64,000 bases of DNA. It comes from Dermacentor variabilis. Lineage: Eukaryota; Arthropoda; Arachnida; Ixodida; Ixodidae. Location: contig NC_134568.1 of assembly GCF_050947875.1 (NCBI RefSeq), positions 217,033,673-217,097,672 on the forward strand, read 5' to 3'. The notes under the pieces are model-generated. The model saw nothing but the letters and a program-made list of their open reading frames with translations, did not search any database and had not been told where the DNA came from. The translations under genes and the position numbers were made by a program. Numbering within the stretch: position 1 is the first letter of the stretch; every line of letters starts with the position of its first letter. Of the stretch, positions 54,067 to 64,000 are shown piece after piece.

Positions 54067-55250
54067 AAAGGGCCTGTAAACCACTTTGAGCTGGAAAAGT
54101 TGTTACTTAGTGGCAGCTGTGTATCGGCTGTTACTATGACAGCTGTGCACCAGTTGTCATACGACAGGCTTCTTGTTCATTTTCCCTGCATCTTGCTTGT
54201 ACAGAGTGCAGAAATAAAATTAATGAATGAATGCATTTACAATGAACCTACAGCCACAGGAATTTTCTCGAAATGATGGCGTACTAGCAGTGTTACAAGC
54301 ATTTCCTGCACAACTACAAAGTTGCCGTAGTTTCTCGCTCACCTTCGCTGCCTTCTCCACGTGTGTCTCTTCTCTTTGCTGCATGCCTCTCTATACTCCA
54401 TCTCAGAAACTCTGTGCAGTGCAGCAAAAGCTGTGGATTGTGTGAGCAAGCAGAAGAGAGAAACCAGAAAGAGGGGTCCTCCATTGTTTGCCTCTGCTAG
54501 ACCTCTGCAGGACGCTGACTGAATGGAAGCTGTATGAAAGGATCAGTGGTGCACAATGGGCAAGCCCCCTTCTCTTCTCGAAACACACAGCCAGTTCTTG
54601 TAGCATTCGTGCTCTCGTCCTTTGTTGATGGACCAACCGACAGCTTTTACCCTAGTGATGCAATGTGCATGGCCCTGCTGGCATCATGACATGCAAAGGA
54701 TCTGGAATATCCCTGAGAGGAGCACGAGATTATTTTTTGAATTTGTGGCTTCCATGCAGTGCATAGCACTGCCATGTTTGCCAAAGGTTATAATCATGCC
54801 ACTTTGTATACAATATGTCTTTTTATTTTATTTTGGAGTGCAGCTCATAGGCGCCTGTTCCTGCAGTGAGCGTTGGTGTCGGCAGCATAACCAGGCAAAC
54901 GAGCACAGCGAAACATGGAAAAGCAAATGCGGAGTGCAGCGCGGGATGAAAGACAAGGAGAAAAGCAGAGGAGGAGGATATGGCGAAAGGGTGAGAACAA
55001 AAGCATAATGCGGTGACGATGGCTATGAGATGGCGCCAGAGTAGCGTGCATTGTCTGGGAGCTCTGTCGACAGTGGCTGCTGTGCATTGCGCCCATGTGT
55101 CACCCATGCGCTGGCTCTCGTGATCTCGATTAGCGAGACAGTCATGCCACACTTCGCTCCATATGCAACGTGCTTCACGAGACAGATTGTCTGCACCAGC
55201 CAATATATAAAGCAATGAAAACATGTATAGAGCTGAGCTCAAATCTTACG
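54067..55250 (+). repeat. probable dispersed repeat starting AAAGGGCCTGTAAACCAC
   Basis: The start resembles an abundant tick repeat motif I know. The rest has no gene; the frame at 54823-55242 on the minus strand has no recognisable domain. Boundaries uncertain. Confidence 0.35.
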
Positions 55251-55378
55251 TTAAGGATTATCATAATTGCCAGTGAATTTTGTATTTAGTACACACTGCG
55301 GACTGAAGGTACAAGTAGGGTAGGCATCATAATCGAACAAATTGTTGGGAGCTAGATTTGGCGAAGGCAAGGAATACA

Positions 55379-55600
55379 TGTTTTGACAGCTTGAGAATGA
55401 AGAGTCAGGTGGCTTTACTCAAAAGTAAAAGCAAGTTTTCAAGTGGCAGTGGCGACGCCCTAGTCGGGCAGCCGCTCATTGGTTCCAGGATAGAGCAGGG
55501 AACAATGACCTCCACAGAGAGGCATACTTGATTTCCGGAGCAAGGCACAATGACCCCCACGGCGCGGACAAGGAATTGACAGACGGTTGCTACAAGGGCA
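55379..55600 (-). repeat. putative 3' LTR of the Gypsy element
   Basis: Read on the minus strand it begins TGCCCTTGTAGCAACC directly after a polypurine tract and ends ...GCTGTCAAAACA, giving TG...CA ends about 220 bp apart. Inside is a duplicated GGTCATTGT(G/T)CC(T/C)TGCTC. No matching 5' LTR was found, so limits are tentative. Confidence 0.45.
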
Positions 55601-55601
55601 T

Positions 55602-55622
55602 CCTCCCCCCCTCCCCCCCCCA
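55602..55622 (-). promoter_or_regulatory. polypurine tract of the Gypsy element
   Basis: On the minus strand a (G)8-A-(G)7-AGGA-like run immediately precedes the LTR. It is the expected plus-strand priming site for reverse transcription. Confidence 0.6.
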
Positions 55623-56133
55623 TAGAATGCCGGAGGTTTAGGTGTGAATGGTGGAAGGAATGAAAAGTTCATGTTCAAGATAAGCTGGTTTCACAGTCGC
55701 ATGACCCTGTCTCTTCTTTGCCGTAAGCGTCAATCTTCAAGGTTTTTTCTGAACACAAAACCACATGAAAGGGGCCTTCATAGGAAGGAGTCATTGGTGG
55801 CTTGATAGAGTTGCACCGCAGAAGGACGTGCGTGGTTGTGTCCATTGTCGGGAAACTAAACACAGGCTGCCTGCAGGCAATACGTGGGGTTGTAGGTCAA
55901 AGCTGGTCGAGCCAGGAATGTAGCCTGTCTAAGTGCTGCATAGCCGCTGGTGGAGTGCCCTGCTGGGTGCCGAAAAACTGCCCTGGAATGTGGATTGCTG
56001 ACCCATAGAGCATCTCTGCTGCGCTGACTCCGAGGTCATCCTTGATTGTTGTTCGCAGCTCCAGTAGTACTTGGGGTAGCCTTTCCACCCAGTGTTGTCT
56101 GTCGAGCATGGTGGTCAATGACGCCTTCAGTTG

Positions 56134-56613
56134 TCAGTGGAGATGCTCGACCATGTCGTTGCTCTGTGGGTGGTAAGCCATGGTGCTATGAAGGTGCATG
56201 CCAAGCTGTCTCGCCAGGGCAGAAAAATGCGAGCTTTGAAATTGTCGGCCTTGGTCAGTAGTTATGCGCAAACGGCAACCGTACCATGACACCCACGTGG
56301 CAACAAATGCTTCTGCCACTGTTTTGGCCGTGATGTCTTGTAGAGGCATTGCTTCAGGCCACCGTGAGTACCGGTCGAGACATGTGAGGAGGTACCTGAA
56401 ACCTTGGCAAGGCGGAAGAGGCCCCACCAAGTTTAAATACACGTGATCGAATGGCTCTCTGGTGGTCGAAACGACTGCACCGCTAAACGCGTGTGGTGGG
56501 TCCCTTTCACGGCTTGACAGGCTTGGCAACTTCTTGCCCAGCTTCGAATATCTTTGTTGATCCCTGGCCAGACGAAGCGGTGATAAGCCTCTATGTCGCT
56601 CTGATGCCGGCAT
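56134..56613 (-). pseudogene. Gypsy integrase catalytic core
   Basis: A 159-codon open stretch holding the retroviral-type integrase DDE fold. The first Asp position reads Asn (VYLNLVGPLP), the second Asp (TTDQG) and the Glu (MVEHLH) are kept. The preceding zinc-finger (AYHRFVWPGI...SCQACQAVK) is in a neighbouring frame, so the N-terminus is frameshifted. Confidence 0.85.
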
Positions 56614-57233
56614 AGCTTACCGTGTGCAGTGAATCAAATATTGGCGACCGAAACTGATAGGACATGAATGGGTGAGGAGCTGCCCGTGATGTGTCACATG
56701 TGACCAATGTTGTGTAGGGAAGCGGCACCTCCACAAGCTGAAGCGGAGATGCCTTTTCCCCTCTAATTGGTGCAGCTCGGGGTCGTTTTGCTGGGCAGAG
56801 GATACACCTTGTAGATCCACAGGGCCAGCAGGCACTGCCCCGATCCGCTACAGTGCATCAGCTGCCTGATTTTCGGTCTCAGAGATATGGCAGATGTCTG
56901 CAGAAAATTTGGAGATAAAGGAAAGTTGCTGAAGCTCACGTTCTGAGTACAAGGAACTATTGTTCTTGAAAACCAAGGTCGACGGCTTGTGGTCGGTCAA
57001 AATGTAAAAGCTACAGCCTTAAAAAAATAAAGAGCAGAAATGCTTGACAGCACAGTAGATAGCCAGCATCTCCCTCCTGAAGGGGCTGTAGCGGGCTTCT
57101 GTAGTTTTGAGCGACTCTGAGAGGAAGCCTAGCGGCCTCCAGTCTGTGCCATTGTGCTGCTGCAGTACTGCACCTACTGCCGTGGTCGACGTGTCTGCAA
57201 TAAGGCGAGTTGACGTGTCGAGCAATGGATGAA

Positions 57234-57662
57234 TCAGCAACACTGCAGTCGCCAACCGGGGTTCGGCTTCCTGGAAGGAGTGTTTTTGGAGTCGTGATGC
57301 AGCAAGCCGGTAAGCGACTGAAGAACTTGCGCACAGGATGGTATGAAGTTCCTGTGAAACTTTATAAGCCCCCAGAAACTCGCGTGCATCTTTCTGAAGG
57401 AGGTTGCAGAGGGAAAGGCCTCAATTGCCCGCACCCGTGATTCCAGTAGTTTGATGCCTTGGGATGAAATGCAGTGGCCGAGAAAATCCAGTGCTTCAAC
57501 TCTGAAAATGCATTTCTGGGTCTTTAGGACCAGGCCGTGTTCATCGATTTGCTCAAACAGAAGGTGAAGGTGCTCATTGTGCTCTTCGTCTGTGCGACTT
57601 GCAACGAGAATGTCGTTAAGGTAGACGAAAATGAATGGGAGCCCGCGCATAACCTTGTCCAT
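57234..57662 (-). pseudogene. Gypsy reverse transcriptase, palm/thumb part
   Basis: MDKVMRGLPFIFVYLNDILVAS contains the active site with the first Asp replaced by Asn. Then HLHLLFEQIDEHGLVLKTQKC, FLGHCISSQGIKLL, and a frame loss near the connection domain. Confidence 0.85.
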
Positions 57663-58304
57663 GAACCTTTAAAAAGTTTGCGCCGCATTCTTTAAACTGT
57701 AAAGCACACAGACAAACTAAAATAGGCCAAATGGAGTAGTGATTGCCATCTTTGGAGTGTCGCTGGGTTCGGCAAGAATTTGGTTGTACGCGCTCATCAA
57801 ATTGATATTGCTGTATATTTTGGTTCCTGCGAGACGAGCACCGAAGCCATGTATGTGGGGAAGGGGTTATTGATCCGGAGTAGTGATTGCATTCAAAGCT
57901 CGGTAATCATCACAAGGCTGCCAATCTGCACTGTCCTGCGTTGGAACCAGACGGAGAGGCGAAGACCAATTGCTGGAGGAAGGACGAATAATGAATAATG
58001 CCAAGCTGAAGCATGCCTTCGAACTCACGGCGGGCGATTCCAACCTCTGTCCAGCTAGCCTCCGTGGCTGGGCAGCAACAGGGGGACCGTGGTGGTGATA
58101 TGATGCATCACCTTGTATTTCACGGGCAGCGCATCGTTTCAGGGCTTCGTGAGTTGCGGGCACTCGGCATCTATCTTGTCGTACGTTGAGATGGGCCAAA
58201 GCGTATGGATGCCAAATGAGGTGAGGTTGGACTGCAGGCCAAGTACATCGAGGGATATGATGTTATCCTTTAGGCTCCAATCGCGAACACTCATATCAAC
58301 AATA

Positions 58305-59280
58305 TTTACTTGCATAATGATTGCACTCACGTAATGATTGCACCCCTAAATTTTGTCATCCAAATTCATTTTCTTTTCTTTTCCGTGTAGTGATCGCACC
58401 CTGAACTTGCCGCAGCGATATGTCATGTGCCAAGTCTAGCTAATGATAATTGCGCTTACCCTCTGTCGAAGGCTGTTGAATGCTACGCAAACGACTCTTC
58501 AAGACATACAAAGCGGTCTGCATGCACCAAACATTCTTAAGCAGATGCCCTATTTCATTTCTTTCATCACTTTCTGCACTTCTATGAAAAAGAAAAGCTG
58601 CAACCAAACTTGCCTTGGCTTTATTATTTGTAGGCCTTATAATGCTCGTGGTCAAAAACAACAACAAAAAAGGTGTGTTTCGATTCTTCTCGTCTGCACT
58701 CCTGGGCATGCAACAAATCGTGAACGGCAACAATAGTAGCCATGTTTACACTGATATGTTAGAAGTGTACCCTATTTGTACGCCGACGCTTGCGACAAAG
58801 CTAAGCTATTTACCCACCCTTAGTGGAAACGTGCCATATTAGGATAGTAGTGAAGACAAATACCGCAGTTTCTGCAGCACGCCTGCCATGTATTTCTATG
58901 TCACTGGCAGCTAGGCATGCCCATCTCTGTTTCTGTCCCCTAAAAGTAGACATGGCTACATTATCGCTACAAACTTGCTGATATTAACCATATTATTCAT
59001 TACTGATACGGAAGAAACTGTTTCAATGCATGTAATGTACTCACGAAGAGAAAAATTGTGTTTGGCGGATTCGGCTTGCTCTGCCGGCTGCCATATTTGT
59101 TTAGGTGTCCCGCACTATTACAGCGGCAGCCACCTGTTTGTTGACCTGTCATTCCACAGCAAACACGGGATGAAAAAAACATTTTTTTCTTCTTGCGGGA
59201 AATTTAAACCGCGTAATGATCGTGCCCTTGAATTTGCATCAATTTTTTTTACAGAGAAGTGCGATCATTATGCGAGTAAA
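58305..59280. mobile_element. ~976-bp DNA transposon inserted in Gypsy pol
   Basis: Inverted ends TTTACTTGCATAATGATTGCAC (left) and, on the other strand, TTTACTCGCATAATGATCGCAC (right) are flanked by TA on both sides, consistent with TA target duplication. A subterminal repeat of TAATGATTGCACCC recurs within both ends (58334, 58390 and 59215). It carries no transposase. Removing it brings the protease end and the protease-RT linker next to each other. Confidence 0.8.
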
Positions 59281-59800
59281 TATGGTAGGTTGAAATGGCT
59301 GAGGAAGTCCACTCCCAGTATGGCAAAGTGGATGTCGGCGATTACAAACACTCATCTGTGCAAGTGTCGGAGTCTAATGTCTAGCGTTATTGACCGGAGC
59401 CCATACAACGTTGCGGTAGTGTTGTTCACTGCGTGGAGCGTGGGCGTGGACTTGCCGCATTGGTGATCAGTGGCCATGGCGGGAATGATAGACAACTTGG
59501 CATTGGTATCGACGAAAAGATGGGTGCCGGTGATGCAGTTGGCTACGAAGAATAAGCAGCTTGCACGAAGGCTGATGTCGCATGGCACTGTTAGCGACTG
59601 GCCGGTGCGTTTCCCGCCCACGAACAGGGCTAGGTGCAGCGACTTGGTTGTTTGCGAAAGCGACAGTGGTACCAGCACAATTGCTGCAGCGAGTCTCTAG
59701 GTGCGCTGCGAGACTGTGAAGGCGAATAGCTGTGCCGAAGTTGGTTGCCAGTGTTGCCACCTGTCATCAGCTTCTCCAGTGCACTGTAAGGAGGTCGACT

Positions 59801-60055
59801 GTTTTCTCCAGGCGCGAGAGTTAGTCTCCTGGCTCTGAGACTCTCGCAGCAGCGATAGGTAACGGTGCCTTACACGAGCAGTCCTTAGACGAACAGACCG
59901 CCCGGCAGTTTCTGTCTCGTGTGAGTGTGGTTCTTTGTGGTATGCTGGAGTGGCGGTCAAATGTCTGTGACTTTGTTGCTTGCTGCTGGCTTCTTTTTTA
60001 TGCAGCGCCTGTCTCTGCGTGTCGGCCATGTTACAGACGTGTGTCCCAGGTAGAC
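59801..60055. other. no gene identified; region expected to hold Gypsy gag
   Basis: No CCHC knuckle or capsid motif visible. Either deleted or too decayed. Confidence 0.4.
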
Positions 60056-60059
60056 AAAA

Positions 60060-60839
60060 ATGCCTAACCGTCGCTGCAACTATTGTTTCGTGCCTGGCTG
60101 CTGTACAGGGTACAGCCGCGTAAAGGCACACCGAAGCCGTCCTTGCTCAATGTTCCACGAGACGAAGAACGGTGAGAACGGAATGTGCACCAATCAGATA
60201 AAGTATTGGGTGAGACCACATGTAAGGTCTGCGAGCTACATTTCAAGTCCCGATACATAATCAGAGACTATGTGCATGTAATTGATGGCAAGGAAACACG
60301 TATTCTTCGTGGAAGGCCCCTGCTATCGGAAGATGCCATCCCCACGATTCTCCCAAACCTGCCTGACCTCTTCCCATGACCACAACCAGCACATAAAGAA
60401 GAGCGACTCGCGGTTAACATATTACGTTGCTGGTTATGTCGCACGAAAATGTGTGTTAAAGACTAAGTGTGAAGCTTGCAAGCAAACTTTGACAATGCGA
60501 GCCAGTGAGGAGGGCTCAGAAGTCACAGACTTCACGCGGCTCAGGGATAAGGGAGTGCTATTGTGTCCATGTGGGGCACTGTTCTGCTTTGTTAAAACAC
60601 TTGAGCACTTGTTCACGGAATGCTTTATCAAACACAAGCTACACTCTGAAAGCATCTTGGATGTACTGAGCTTGGCAAAGGCCAACTGCACGAACACAAT
60701 TAGTTTCAGCGAACGCGCGGCTGAACTAACAACGAAGGTGGTCATTTTCTACCTGACTACTCGGCTGCACTTCTTTGTGAAAGGAGAATGCAGAGAAGCG
60801 AGGCAACAAGGAGACAGTGAAACTCCGAAAGATGAGTAG
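60060..60839 (+). pseudogene. THAP domain fused to P/THAP9-type transposase C-terminus
   Basis: The N-terminus MPNRRCNYCFVPGCCTGY is a THAP start with the C-x4-C ligands. The distal half follows in another frame from about 60185: CKVCELHFKSRYI (Cys-x2-His) and RPLLSEDAIPTILPN, the THAP C-terminal AVP-type motif. After the stop at 60379 the first frame resumes with LTYYVAGYVARKCVLKTKCEAC, GVLLCPCGALFCFVKTLEHLF and ISFSERAAELTTKVVIFYLTTRLHFFVK, a region typical of the end of P-superfamily/THAP9-like transposases. The catalytic RNase-H-like middle is absent, so this is an internally deleted transposon copy. Two frame changes (near 60190 and 60375) could be indels or, less likely, tiny introns. 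AATAAA at 60976-60981. Confidence 0.75.
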
Positions 60840-60975
60840 GTGCGCCTAAGCTAAATTTGCAACATGGGAGGGGGGGGGGGGCAATGGGCATTTGGGATGC
60901 TGTTTGGCTTCTGCAAGCTGTTAAGCAATGTTTGTGCAAGATGTGCGCGACAAATCTGTTGTATTTATTACTTTA

Positions 60976-60981
60976 AATAAA
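60976..60981 (+). terminator. poly(A) signal for the THAP/transposase fragment
   Basis: AATAAA in an AT-rich context 137 bp after the stop codon. Confidence 0.5.
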
Positions 60982-60984
60982 GTA

Positions 60985-63629
60985 TTTATACATGTTCTGA
61001 AAAATGCTTCTTTGTTTCGGCGAATTTACTCATGCTTTGTAATGTAAGGAAATGGTCTTGTAAAGGCGAGCATGCACAAGTGCCATAGACAAACCATTTC
61101 AGATTGCATATCCATAATTACTGAAAAAATTGGTCTCCGAGCCTATGTGAGCACATGGCAAGTTTACTTTCCTGCAGCCGTGTAATGTACCATGGCAGTT
61201 TAACAATCAAACTCGATGCGGTTAGAGCAAACAGCATGACGAAAGTAACACGTCAACCCTTTGCGTATGATTAGGCAGTGGCAGTGACATAGGCAAATTA
61301 AACTTCCCATGGAAGTATAATGATTGTAAGAACAAACTGGGCAGACATTCAACATCATCGCGGGAACGACGTGCGATCTGCCCTGAGCCGTCTGCAGTGG
61401 TCCAGAGAATCACACCTTTTTATTCCTGCCAAAGTGTCGGGGTACTCTACAAATAATCGGCAGCGCAGAACCTGGCAGTCTACTTCGAAGTTAAATGGTA
61501 AAAGTAACTCTGCCCGCTAGGCAGCTGCCGTGTCCCAGAGCTGCTACACTGAAGCTTCAGGAGGGACCTCTTTCTACATCCCCTCTCGGCGGCAAGATAG
61601 AACACACCAGGGCGCGCCCTCCTCTGGGCGCCAAAGCCTTTTAGTACACTATAGTGTAGGTATCACTGCCGCCATCTTGCGTGTAGTTCAGATTCTCCCA
61701 CCAGGCGATGGCACTCAGTCAGGTTTCGGAAAAGGGAAAAAAATATGCTCTTAGCCGTCGCAGCATACTCCAGTTTGTCCCTGTTGCGACACTGCAACAG
61801 GTGATTTGCTGTAGTTGAGAAAAATGCCCCTCGCCTCCCTTCTTTTCAGGACGAGTTGTGACAGGCAGCATTGTCATTTTGTTGCTGCCCATGGTGGCCT
61901 TCTCACTGCTGATGCTTTCAACAGTGGCTCGGTTGAAGCTTTCTATATGTAAAATGGTCGGTGCTGCTGATTGATGGTGGCTATAGGTGTGGTAAATGGT
62001 TCGTCACTGCCACTTTTTGACATGGCTGTCCTGTGAGTGCGGGCCACTGCTTCGAAAACCGTATTGGTAGATGGCCTGCTGACGCAGTGCTCACTGCCCC
62101 GGCGGAACACTACACTAGCTGTAATAGTACAGAGAAATTGAGACTGAAATGGACGGAACCTTGAGTGATGTTGATCACCAATTATTTTTGTTCCTTTTTC
62201 TTCCTAGCGTCTACATTTTTTTCAGTATTCTCCAGAGTACAAGCCCGCTAAACAAAAGTTTTAGGCTGGAAATGATAAGCATAGCTTTGTGCCTATAAAC
62301 AGATAGATAAAAGAAGGGAAGGAAATTGTTACTGACTGCAGTAGCTATATATAGCGCAGTCTGCTGACACCTGAACAGCGGTCAGCAGCAAGGGCGGGGG
62401 TAAAAGAGTAGGGGGAGAGGTTAGTATGGAGTAAAAAAGAACTATAACAGAGCGACTAAGTAAAAAGAAAAAAAAACAGACAGTTTGTTTGTGCAATGAC
62501 TTCCTCGAGACACTGGCACTGTTAGGTCCCACGGAACAGCCAGGTAGCGAGGCCTGACTGTTGTGTATGCTGGATGAGCGGGCGGAGGTTTCTGGCGGCC
62601 GCTGTCAAATGCGATACGCTCAAATTTCGCAATTACGAGTATTGTAATCATCAGCTAACTTTTTTCGGGACCAAATTAAAGGGAGAACGCTATGAATAGT
62701 CCTGCCCATGCTCGAACATGAACACTTTGCGAGGATCACAGCTAAGGTCTAACTTCAGCAGCTGAACGCTATATGAAATAATGGGCCACAATGGCAGCTC
62801 GTATTTGTCATCATGAATGTGGCAAGTAGCAAATGTGTCACCTGCATCTCTTGACGAAATCACAGAGAAGAGCATGCCTTCAAGGGATTAAGTGTGGTTT
62901 GGTTTGTGGTCGCCTGGAACAATTGCAGCTTGCCCTTGTGTTTGACTGTAAAGTAGCCAAGGTCTCTCTCTACTTTGGTTGAAAAGACTCTATGTATAAC
63001 CCATTTTTAAAAAATTACCTGTGAAGCCCTTTCTCATAGAGACGAAGGACGCCTCAGTACAGTATACCTGAAATACCTGTTCTAGTGAACCCGTGACAGT
63101 GACAGCACTGCCGGCGTGACGCCTTCACTGTGCGAGAATGTTACAATGTCGTGACTGTGGTAGACCATGCGATTCAAACGCATGGTGCCCAATGGAAACA
63201 GGATGAACCTACACTGGCCTCATTTGTGCTTAAAAGTGGGCCTTAATGACAATGAGGCAGTATGCACAAAGACATCAAAAAAGGCCAGGTAAGGGGCACG
63301 TTCCAAAATGCCGAGGGAACGGGTCTAACTCAATCGCCTACTCGGGCAGGGCAAACGTCTTCTAGTTCCGAAAAATTTTCATAATCTCACTGTGGGTTTA
63401 TTTAAAGAACTTCAACGTCGAACACAATCGTGTGGTCGTTCCTTAGTGGAGAAGTGTGGTCTACGTATTTGAAATATCGTAACGATGGTTATGGGCCCTT
63501 TCCAAAGAGAGCCATTGTAGTCGATATTACTACTTTTGGTCCTTTTTAAACGAATGATGAGTGAATTGCCCGTATCTTACTATGCAACCTGGTACAATGC
63601 TATATAGCACTGAGAGATTTCAGGTTTAT
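60985..63629. other. 2.6 kb without a supported gene
   Basis: Many short frames, none with a domain. 61645-61662 has a TACACTATAGTGTA palindrome. 62460-62475 and 62395-62410 are short A- and G-rich runs. Confidence 0.5.
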
Positions 63630-64000
63630 ATTTTATCTTTTCTTGATCACATGCCAATTTTCATATCTCTCAATCTCACTCCGAATTCCCAACGACAACC
63701 GGACCAAACGTCATTTTATCGAGTTATAAATGATCAGACGTTATGCGAGTTCAAGGAATGCTTATCTATTCTTAACTGGGAACATGTTTTTGAGGAAACC
63801 GACCCTGATGAAGCATACGAAAAATTTTTAGAGATATTTACTGACATTTATAATGCTTCCTTTCGACTGAAGAAATTCTCCCAATCAAAGAAAAGTAGAA
63901 AACCATGGGTCGACAAAGATATGTTGCAATTGATAAGAAAACGAGATAAACTTTACAGACTGTTTTTAAAAAGTAGGTGTCTTGAAGCGCTGAAAACGTT
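63630..64000 (+). CDS. CR1/L2-like LINE ORF2, endonuclease end and RT linker (cut by window edge)
   Basis: An open frame from about 63630 to the window end. LDHMPIFISLNL corresponds to the terminal SDH-type motif of the AP endonuclease. The linker follows: FKECLSILNWEHVF, FTDIYNASFRLKKFS, RKPWVDKDMLQLIRKRDKLYRLFL. The same architecture is seen at 14470-14180 in the minus-strand LINE. The RT domain would lie beyond 64000. No stop or shift seen after 63650, so it may belong to a reasonably intact copy. Confidence 0.8.
   Translation, partial: MLSFLDHMPIFISLNLTPNSQRQPDQTSFYRVINDQTLCEFKECLSILNWEHVFEETDPDEAYEKFLEIFTDIYNASFRLKKFSQSKKSRKPWVDKDMLQLIRKRDKLYRLFLKSRCLEALKT

Larger units (their letters stand above)
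55623..59800 (-). pseudogene. Ty3/Gypsy retrotransposon pol (CsRn1/Kabuki-like), decayed
   Basis: Polyprotein order protease, RT, RNase H, integrase on the minus strand, in broken frames. Protease at 59678-59290: CITGTHLFVDTNAKLS, where the usual D-T-G has become DTN, and ILGVDFLSHF. RT at 58330-57234: GPPVAAQPRRL, IIRPSSSNWSSPL, the central SLKNAAQTF, and YLNDILVA where YLDD is expected. RNase H at 57255-57019 (LIADTSTTAVGAVLQQ, YSPFRREMLAIYCAVKHF). Integrase at 56640-55900: a zinc-binding region with CQACQ, then FDHVYLNLVGPLPP, YLLTCLDRYSRWPEAMPL, TTDQGRQF and MVEHLH. C-terminal domain at 55863-55700 (LLRCNSIKPPMTPSYEGPF). Gag and a 5' LTR are not recognised. A DNA element splits protease from RT. 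Confidence 0.88.

Noticed and set aside
60170..60235. A ~50-bp intron explaining the THAP frame change
   Set aside because: A GTGAG-like donor exists but the interval is too short for a typical arthropod intron and no good branch/acceptor is seen; an indel is simpler.

Overview
The window looks like intergenic or accessory nuclear DNA from a large, repeat-rich arthropod genome, most likely a hard (ixodid) tick. This rests on recognition, not on a search: tRNA-headed SINEs resembling tick Ruka-type elements, RTE and CR1/L2-like LINEs, a CsRn1/Kabuki-like Ty3/Gypsy element, several THAP-domain transposase relics, and dispersed segments I associate with tick sequence. There is no prokaryotic gene organisation, no rRNA and no convincing stand-alone tRNA gene. 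The only credible host gene is the first exon of an HSF-type DNA-binding protein on the minus strand (39207 down to a consensus splice donor at 38718).

Layout. 1-5.7 kb: two RTE LINE copies in opposite orientation, microsatellites and the 3' end of a CR1/L2-like LINE. 6.2-7.7 kb: a THAP-domain-like ORF, a small cysteine-rich ORF and an inverted SINE cluster. 10.4-17.4 kb: a foldback element (11569-15673) whose arms are built from an 11-bp GGTGGATTAAG-type tandem repeat, interrupted by a nearly intact CR1/L2-like LINE (12274-14704), followed by a broken THAP first exon and bounded by two direct copies of a ~520-bp segment. 17.4-23.6 kb: LINE ends, a 78-bp satellite, a Penelope GIY-YIG relic and a long palindrome whose arms carry hammerhead-ribozyme-like cores. 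23.6-28.8 kb: a 551-codon LINE ORF1 (zinc-knuckle) without ORF2, minisatellites and a gag fragment between LTR-like direct repeats. 28.7-31.7 kb: a second, smaller foldback element in the same sequence context, with a better preserved THAP exon. 34.7-39.2 kb: minisatellite, SINE and palindrome cluster, a 249-bp tandem duplication, and the HSF gene. 39.8-54 kb: MITEs including a 580-bp foldback, SINEs and very degenerate LINEs. 55.3-59.8 kb: a decayed Ty3/Gypsy element split by a ~976-bp DNA transposon. 60.06-60.98 kb: a THAP domain joined directly to a P/THAP9-type transposase C-terminus, with a poly(A) signal. 63.6-64 kb: a LINE ORF2 running off the right edge.

How it fits together. Almost everything is transposon-derived and nested, so relative ages can be read from who interrupts whom: a LINE in a foldback array, a DNA element in Gypsy, a short insert in RTE, a SINE in an old LINE. 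The most unusual pattern is the repeated association of foldback elements (long inverted arms made of short tandem repeats) with a THAP exon. This recalls Galileo-type P-superfamily foldback transposons, but the exon lies outside the inverted arms, so the link is a hypothesis.
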